From assembly GCA_946902875.1 (NCBI GenBank), contig OX336351.1, positions 2,911,761-2,975,760 on the forward strand: a stretch of 64,000 nt of DNA. Direction: 5' to 3'. Below are positions 58,056 through 64,000 of this stretch, piece after piece. Source of the DNA: Nematopogon swammerdamellus. Taxonomy: Eukaryota; Arthropoda; Insecta; Lepidoptera; Adelidae. Each line of letters begins with the position of its first letter. The first letter of the stretch is position 1. The translations under genes and the position numbers were made by a program. A model generated the notes under the pieces. The model was given only the letters and a program-made list of their open reading frames with translations, had not been told where the DNA came from and searched no databases.

Positions 58056-58460
58056 TCACGCCTGTTTCCCGGTGGGGTAAGCAGAGACAACGGGTTTCCA
58101 CGTGCCACGATCCTGACACACCTCTGCCGCCTCTTCCACTCCCATAATGTTCTTCATGCATGCTCGTCGGTTACGGGTACTACCCACTTGCTCCTTTTTG
58201 AGCACATGCCCGATCTGGTCCAGGTACGTGCGTCTAGGGCGACCCTTCCCGACTCTTCCACTCACATTTGCTTCATAAATTTCTTTCGTTAGTCTCCTAT
58301 CATCCCTTCTTCCAACATGACCGAACCGCCGAAGCATCCCTTGTCACTATATCTTCTTTCAGTCCACAGCGCTCTCGCACTACACTATTTCTCAATCTAT
58401 CTTTCATTGTAACTCCACACATACTCCTCAACGCGCGCATTTCATTAGACTTATTTAGTA
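58056..58460 (-). pseudogene. LINE reverse transcriptase C-terminal fragment
   Basis: Minus strand. An upstream frame reads LRSMCGVTMKDRLRN and SVVRERCGLKEDIVTR. A frameshift with loss of a few codons leads into MLRRFGHVGRRDDRRLTKEI, then ANVSGRVGKGRPRRTYLDQ and VEEAAEVCQDRGTW to YPTGKQA. This is the C-terminus of a LINE RT common in insects (the ML.WFGHV..M and GRGRPR.T family). The enzyme core is gone. The relative at 655-770 covers the last 35 codons. Confidence 0.78.
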
Positions 58461-58554
58461 CGTATATAACAATTTGGACAATTTTGTATCAGATTTATAA
58501 CACATACGTGTCAACATAGGTGAATCCTTTTTTTAACAAACAAAAGCGGTATTA

Positions 58555-58880
58555 TTATGTTGGACGCCTCCGTCTGTCTGTCTGTCTGCGTGTGTCTCTA
58601 TGTGGCATTGTAGCTCCCAAACGGATGGACCGATTTGGATTTTTTAAGAGAAAGCTGGTTTAACTGAGATGGTTCTTAGCTTACTAACATAATCAATTAT
58701 TAAAGTAATTATAAAGTAATTATTATTTCATTTTATTATAAAAAATTACGTCTCAAAGATGGACCGATTTGCATGCGGTTAAAGCTTGATAAAAAAGTTA
58801 AACCCCTACCCTTAAATTTAAAAAGTAGATAAAATATAAAAACTCAGAGCTGCGCGGTTATTTACTTAGCGGTCCCACGA
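58555..58880 (-). repeat. Repeat L, minus strand
   Basis: GTCTGTCTGTCTGCGTGTG, GTAGCTCCCAAACGGATGG, ACCGATTTGGATTTTTTAAG and TATTTACTTAGCGGTCCCAC, reverse of 52800-53225. Confidence 0.65.
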
Positions 58881-59308
58881 CGACGGCTAAACGAAACAAA
58901 AAAAAATTTGGATTGTTTAAGATGTCGGGGTTTTTTTTTGTTCAATGTTTTTTTGCGAAAACTTTTGCACAGTCGCTGGGCATAGTCGAACCTTAAGGCC
59001 CAATTCTCCAATCACAGTTAGACGACGAACAACAAACTCGATAGAAAAGGTCTTAGGGCGTCTAATTCCTCGGGAGAATCTTTGGTTCACCTCCAGGTGT
59101 TCGCAGATAAGCCTCCGGGGATACATCCCTCTGTGCTATCTGTTTGAGCCACAGCTCAGCCGATTTTATTTCTCCGGACAGCGGCCATTGTGTTCCGGGT
59201 GACTACTCAGACATAATCGTGTATACAAAAAGTTGATGCGAACCTACTGCCTGCTCTCTGCTAGCGATTATAGCAAAAATAGCGATAGCCGCAGCTAGCT
59301 CACTCTTT
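58881..59308. other. No recognised feature
   Basis: Short frames on both strands overlap in 58917-59202; no motif recognised. Confidence 0.35.
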
Positions 59309-59468
59309 TTTTTTTAAGTGCGACATATGGCCCTGAGCCACCCATAAGATGTCTAAAGACGCCCATGGCCATTCGATCTTATGCGAGGGTTGCGAATGCC
59401 ATGGCGGCCAGACATGTGCCCATTCACGCCCCTCTTGAAGGACCCAAGACTTTACTTGGGGGGAAATA
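59309..59468 (+). repeat. Repeat J
   Basis: GTGCGACATATGGCCCTGAG, CCACCCATAAGATGTCTAAA, AGGGTTGCGAATGCCATGGC and TTCACGCCCCTCTTGAAGG match 25810-26000. Confidence 0.7.
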
Positions 59469-59794
59469 CTTTTTTTTTTATGGAAACTGACACGGTTGGC
59501 TACATCACCTACAACATCCGTGATGTCAGCCCATAACACCGGGTGAACTTGGTGCCACGTCAGTGCTTTCCTTCGGTCGTGCCGGCTACACTGAACTGGA
59601 CGGAAAACACAAACTATTTACATAGCCGTTTCGACCGACCTTTCATTCAGTGCGGTGGTACCAACCCGGTCGGGTTAAACCCTACCACCTAGTAATATAA
59701 GAAGGGAGTCATATCCCTTAGTCGCTTTTTACGACATACACGGGGAGAGATGCAGTGGGGCTATTCTTTTAAAGTACCGGCCCCACACGGTACA
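59469..59794 (-). mobile_element. H3-headed SINE-B, full length, minus strand
   Basis: TTTTTTTATGGAAACTGACA at the left, full body and central domain, then the reversed H3 (CTTAGTCGCTTTTTACGACA, GATGCAGTGGGGCTATTC) ending GTACCGGCCCCACACGGTAC at 59794. It lies at the truncated end of repeat J. Confidence 0.92.
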
Positions 59795-60040
59795 TAGACA
59801 AATTGAGTAGATCGTTGGAGCGAGTGAGACGTATCGATGAATTTCTAATAGATAGTAGCACTGGTGTGTAACGAATAAAAATTACTTGCTTGCTGCCTTC
59901 GAAAAAAGTAGGACGGTAAACCTGAAGACTGCTCGACCCTCGGTCTCATCCTACCTAAGTGACTTGCTTTCTTCGAGAAAGACTGTGTCCTCTGAATGAA
60001 TCTCGAACTTCGGTCCAGAGATACGGTGTATCTAGATCTT
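59795..60040 (+). repeat. R70-related units
   Basis: CTAAGTGACTTGCTTTCTTC, GAGAAAGACTGTG and GAATCTCGAACTTCGGTCC reproduce the R70 order in one to two diverged units (about 59880-60040). Confidence 0.55.
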
Positions 60041-61134
60041 ATAAAATCTACACCTGCTGATATTGCAGTGCACGAAAAGAAATAATAGAGTGAATTATTT
60101 CTTTGAGCGACATTTTGGCACTTACACTCATCTATACGTTTTTATCATTTTTTTCGCGTTCCGTATCCGTCGTACGGGACTTAGTTCTGACCGCTCCACG
60201 TTCGCACGTCGATCCATTGCACCGCCGAGGGACTGAGGCTGACTTGATTTTCTTGGGGAAAATATATGGGAAGGGTTGGAGTGTTTTAAACTTGAAATTA
60301 GACATTATACTCTATTCCGCCAGTGTTGACAGTGACTCATCACAGGTGTCCCTCCCAACCACCGAGGGGGTGAATGCGCTTTTACATTATGTACCTAGCT
60401 CACTCAGTGTTCGTGTGGAAGTCACTCGACACGGACGCGTTTGTTCTTGCCGTCGCGCGCGCATCGCAATTCTTAGCGTAATTTATAAACATTGTTGCCA
60501 GTATTCCGACTTAGAGATATTCCGAATACTATTAGCGGATTTTCAAAAGTATTCCATCCAAATTTGTATATAGAAAATTTCCCAGAATAATACGATTCTC
60601 GGTAGGTTTTTTTTAAATTTTAATTGAGGAATTTAATTATTTCTAGATAATTTCTTGGCCAACTTTATTACCTAATTTATTTTTCAAAACGATTCACTCT
60701 GACGATAAAAATTAATTCTGTTCGCACCGGTTCAGAGAATTCGCCTCTATGTAAACGCTTATTATTTTCGACATGTCATTGCCAACAATGTCCGAACAGA
60801 GTATACAAATATTAATTCCAGACCCCTTTGTAGCAATGCTATCATTAAAATGTACAAGTTCACCTCACGATTCCTTATCGAAATTACTGCTGATGACGCA
60901 TATGAATCGTACAAAGAAATTCCAGTACAAAGGGCACAATAGCAGAAATTTATCTAACGACACGCCTGGCTCAGCGCTTGGGCCACTCCCGTCCTGGCTA
61001 GTACTCGTGAAGGGCGAAAGGAGACACACAAAGGACGTGTTGATAAAAAATGACAATAGATCAGACCTCCACCGCGTCCTCGGAGGGACGGATCTCGAGG
61101 GATCAGGAGCTCTATTCCAAGCTATGCGCGACAT
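60041..61134. other. No recognised gene
   Basis: An open frame of 156 codons at 60103-60573 and one continuing into SINE-A at 60773 have ordinary composition and no motif I recognise. 60150-60180 (GTTCCGTATCCGTCGTACGG) echoes the repeat G border only. Confidence 0.4.
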
Positions 61135-61506
61135 AAGCGGCGGGTGGCCGAGTGGTTTGGGCGTCGGCTTCTCATGCGAGAGGTCCGAGGTTCGAATCCG
61201 GTCGGCGTGTACCAATGAGTTTTTTCTGACTAAAAAATTTACGTGCACCTACATCTGCTGCTTCACCTTTCGGAACCGTTGTAAAACTGTTGATCCGTTC
61301 CCTTGCCCCTTCCTAGCTGATTGGCACCACCGTACTGGATATAAAATGGTCGCATAGCAGCCATGGTTGTTTTCTCTAGTCCAGTATAGCCCGCAATCCA
61401 GGGAAGACTCCAGTATGGCACCTACCTTCTCGGAGGTGATATTGGCTGGTCGGAGCATATGCTTTGACCCCTCTAACTCAGCCTGCATACTGCATTACAT
61501 AAACAA
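61135..61506 (+). mobile_element. SINE-A, near full length
   Basis: Head with box A TGGCCGAGTGG and box B GGTTCGAATCC, linker, then a central domain missing its GGTAGGCTCAAATTGTAGCC part, body and tail to ATTACATAAACAAAG. Confidence 0.88.
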
Positions 61507-61544
61507 AGTCTAAAATATTAAATTCATACAGACATACATATACG

Positions 61545-61632
61545 AGTACACCCCACGCTGTATCCCGATAATCGGGGTAAGCAGATCGGTGTTGTGCTGC
61601 AAGGATTCTGGTAAATTACAGCACAACACAAA
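61545..61632 (-). mobile_element. Repeat C 3' end
   Basis: CACGCTGTATCCCGATAATC, GGGGTAAGCAGATCGGTGTT and AAATTACAGCACAACAC. It is truncated and followed directly by a (CATTT)n-type LINE end. Confidence 0.72.
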
Positions 61633-61680
61633 AATGAAATGACATGAAATGAAATGTTTTATTTTTCGTCACACAACAAC
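61633..61680 (-). mobile_element. LINE 3' tail of the LINE-1 type
   Basis: Minus strand reads GACGAAAAATAAAACATTTC followed by ATTTCATGTCATTTCATTT, the same signal and tail unit as LINE-1. A (TA)n tract at 61735-61752 lies beyond. Confidence 0.55.
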
Positions 61681-61834
61681 TCAAATAATTACAGACACAA
61701 ATCCTATTACTTTAAGTGAGCTAATTTATACCTATATATATATATATATATAATTGGTTTCTCGGAAACGGCTCTAACGATTTGGATAAAATGTTGTATT
61801 TTTAAATTATTTTTTTTTTAGTTTATTTAGATAG

Positions 61835-61989
61835 GTGTATAGTGCGCGGGACGGCTCTCGGCGTGTCGTCGCCGCAGCGGGCGACCCGCCACGCGAATAC
61901 ACTATACAAGTACGGTGCGGGTGCGAGGGAGAACACTGACGAACCGCTGCGGCGGCGACACGCCGAGATCCGCCTCGCGCATTATACAC
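61835..61989. mobile_element. 155-bp GC-rich inverted-repeat element
   Basis: 46-base arms 61835-61880 and 61944-61989 (GTGTATAGTGCGCG / CGCGCATTATACAC ends, CTCGGCGTGTCGTCGCCGC inside) with a few mismatches and a 63-base centre. No clear target duplication. Confidence 0.75.
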
Positions 61990-62012
61990 GCCGAGCGAAG
62001 CTCGGTCGCCCA

Positions 62013-62335
62013 GGGGGCTTATTCCGAATGCTAACGCCTAATCGATCTCGCTTAGGCGAGAGCGAATATCGCTTAGCTCCTCTTTTGTATGACAATTCGT
62101 ATTTCGTACGCACGCAAACTAATACGCAACGACATGAGAGTGTCGAGATATCGTCCGTGACGAGAGACGTCTGGCGGGAGGGTCTTGGCTGCCGCCGAGT
62201 CGGTATCGACTCTCGCTCTCTCGGCGATCGACGATACGTCATAGTGGCGTTCTTTTCATACGAAAGAGGAGCTAAGCGATATTCGCTCTCGCCTAAGCGA
62301 GATCGATTAGGCGTTAGCATTCGGAATAAGGCCCC
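62013..62335. mobile_element. 323-bp MITE with about 72-bp arms
   Basis: GGGG(G/C)CTTATTCCGAATGC at each end, arms continuing through CTAACGCCTAATCGATCTCG and GAGCGAATATCGCTTAGCTC. Each arm also contains a small TCGCTTAGGCGA palindrome. The centre is unrelated. The flanks are too short or altered to set a target duplication. Confidence 0.82.
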
Positions 62336-62726
62336 AGGTACTGAACTTATAACATGTGATGAAACGGGAGCCCACTCAGCTGACTCACTATCTGCGACAG
62401 CGAAGCTGATTTTCAGGGGCTCCCCTTTCCAATCAAGGACAAGACTAAAAACAAACAAACAACAATGACAATCAACATATTATACAAAAACATTAAAATA
62501 ACTAACAGATCGATGAAGAATAATATGCCAAGAAAATATTATGTTCAGACTGACTTCACACACGCTGCTACAGGAAACAATGCGAGGGCCGCTCGATCAT
62601 GCCGCTTTATATTACGTGACTTGAAACCTTGAAGCCTCATTTCCGTATAGGTGTTTGGGAAAGAGTTATAATAACTGAAAGAGGAATAGAGGGAACGTTA
62701 GCCGATAACACCGAAATGCAGTGTAT
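62336..62726. other. No recognised feature
   Basis: Mixed to AT-rich; nothing recognised before the F element. Confidence 0.35.
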
Positions 62727-64000
62727 TTTTAACCGGCTTCCCAAAAGGAGGAGGTTATCAATTCGAGTGTATGTTTATTTTTGTTATTTTTTTTTTTTTT
62801 TTTTATGTTTTTTACGCGATTTCTCCGTCAATTGAGAGCCGATTTAGAAAGTTCTTTTTTTGTTTGGTAGGACATACTTCAGAGGTGGTCCCATTTCAAT
62901 TTTATCGAAATTGATTGAGCGGTTTATGAAAAATCAACATAATACTATGGTGTGTGGTTACCTTCAGCAAAACTTTTGTGATGTGGATTTATTCAGCAAT
63001 TTGCAGTTTGACAAATATGGCGAATAATTCTGTACCACTTCAACCAATTTCGATTATTCGATTTCGATTATTCTTTTTTATGTAATATTACTAAAAATAA
63101 TGAAATAAAAACTGTTTTAAAAAATATAAAACCGATTTCCAAAAAACGAAAAAAAAAAGAACTAAAAAGTTTAAATACCTAATATTTTGAAATTTTCTCT
63201 GCCCTATTGAAATACATGAATCGATATACTAGTGATACATATTCGGACCCTTGTTTCATGAATATTCTAAATTTGAAATTTTTTATCTTTTCCGACCGGC
63301 CAGATGCGCTTAATATATTATGGTACGAGTACCATCGAGCTGCTCTGATGATGGAGACGGAAGGTGGCGAAAGGAACTCCTAAACTACACATGATAAACC
63401 CATCGTGTTTGAGCTCGTTGCATTTGTCTTCACGAGCAATTTACTTTAGACCTAAGAGATTCTCAATTCGACGGTATGTTTTCTTTTTTTTTATGTTTGT
63501 TATGCGATTACTCCGTAAATTGTGGGCCGATTTTGAAAAATCTTTTTTTTTTTTGTTTGAAAGGGGATAACCATGAGGTGGTCCCATTTTAATTTGGTCG
63601 AGATCGGATTGGAAAGCGAGGCGGAGGCGGAGGCCGAGTACATTAATAGCAAAAAATTACTAAAAAAAACTGTGAAATAAAAAACTGTTTAAAAAAACAT
63701 AAAACCGACTTCCAAAAAAAGTAGAACTAAAAAACTATTTAAAATAAAAATATAAAAACCGCCTTCAAAAATTTAAGAAATAAAAAAAACTAACCCTAGA
63801 GTTGAAGGCGGTGCTAAAGCAAGCAAAAATGATGCATGAAAGAAAACATGAGTGGATGATATCCTTTGTGATTTTTGTAGCCTTTTTAGCACCGCCTTCA
63901 ACTTCAGGGATCGTTTTTTTTATTTCTTAAATTTTTCAAGACGGTTTTTATATTTTTATTTTAAATAGTTTTTTAGTTCTACTTTTTTTGGAAGTCGGTT
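62727..64000 (-). mobile_element. F element, reverse oriented, cut by the window edge
   Basis: 62727 starts TTTTTAACCGGCTTCCCAAA. The right half runs to 63480, followed by the left-half body (GATTACTCCGTAAATTGTGG, GGGGATAACCATGAGGTGG), then the hairpin: first arm about 63690-63820, loop, second arm from about 63880 to the edge. It has no SINE-B, no minisatellite and no micro-MITE, so it shows the unfilled state for all three insertions in the 41.4-46.2 kb complex. Confidence 0.85.

Noticed and set aside
58005..58292. Plus-strand frame of 95 codons
   Set aside because: It lies antisense to a clear LINE reverse transcriptase C-terminus.
60103..60573. 156-codon frame as a host gene
   Set aside because: Ordinary composition, no motif, no splice signals in convincing positions; length is within chance for this much sequence.

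Overview
This window reads as repeat-dense intergenic or intronic DNA from a moth or butterfly (Lepidoptera). It has no bacterial-type operons and no rRNA or CRISPR. It carries several non-LTR retrotransposon families with microsatellite 3' tails, tRNA/5S-type SINEs, and the dispersed noncoding repeats typical of lepidopteran genomes: the (CTGT)n-bearing repeat bounded by GGCCAAGTGCGAGTC, the repeat beginning CTAGCTTTTGCCCGCGGC, and the repeat with AAGTCGGTT ends. No host gene is established. Two weak exon candidates are given: 15371-15478 on the minus strand, and an exon pair around 8388/8495 on the plus strand.

The only long intact coding regions belong to two LINEs. LINE-1 (about 15860-19771, plus) has one open endonuclease-reverse transcriptase frame and a (CATTT)n tail. 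LINE-2 (about 32175-37690, minus) has both frames open: ORF1 with a PHD finger, coiled coil and FP-like C-terminus, and ORF2 with endonuclease and reverse transcriptase. Broken C-terminal pieces of at least four other LINE families lie at 655-770 and 58056-58460, at 7205-7350, 27110-27389 and 39440-41120, at 13165-13590, and at 14770-15232.

Names used below. SINE-A: tRNA-like head, shared central domain, and a tail resembling the LINE piece at 14770-15232. SINE-B: tRNA/5S composite head, the same central domain, and a different tail ending TTTCCATAAAA. Head H3: a third 5' module (GTACCGTGTGGGGCCGGTAC...) found on SINE-B bodies and on repeat C. Repeats D, G, I, J, K, L and R70 are local names for dispersed families without a safe assignment. 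F is the element with AACCGACTTCC-type ends and a giant hairpin.

Layout: 0-15 kb is a mosaic of SINEs, MITEs and LINE fragments, including a 22-bp minisatellite made from head H3 (11811-12052) and a 45-bp micro-MITE (11702-11746). LINE-1 fills 15.9-19.8 kb. 19.8-32 kb is more SINEs, a 12-bp minisatellite and TA-flanked MITEs. LINE-2 fills 32.2-37.7 kb. A 1.4-kb TIR element sits inside an RTE fragment at 39.6-41.0 kb. A 4.8-kb F complex with two tandem duplications occupies 41.4-46.2 kb. 46-62 kb returns to SINEs and dispersed repeats, with one SINE flanked by a perfect 42-bp duplication (53.6-54.0 kb). The window ends in a reverse-oriented F element (62.7-64 kb).

The elements work as a parasite network. 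The autonomous LINEs supply reverse transcriptase. The SINEs carry pol III promoter modules and, in SINE-A, a LINE-like tail. The MITEs have no transposase of their own in the window. Nesting gives a relative order of insertion at several places.
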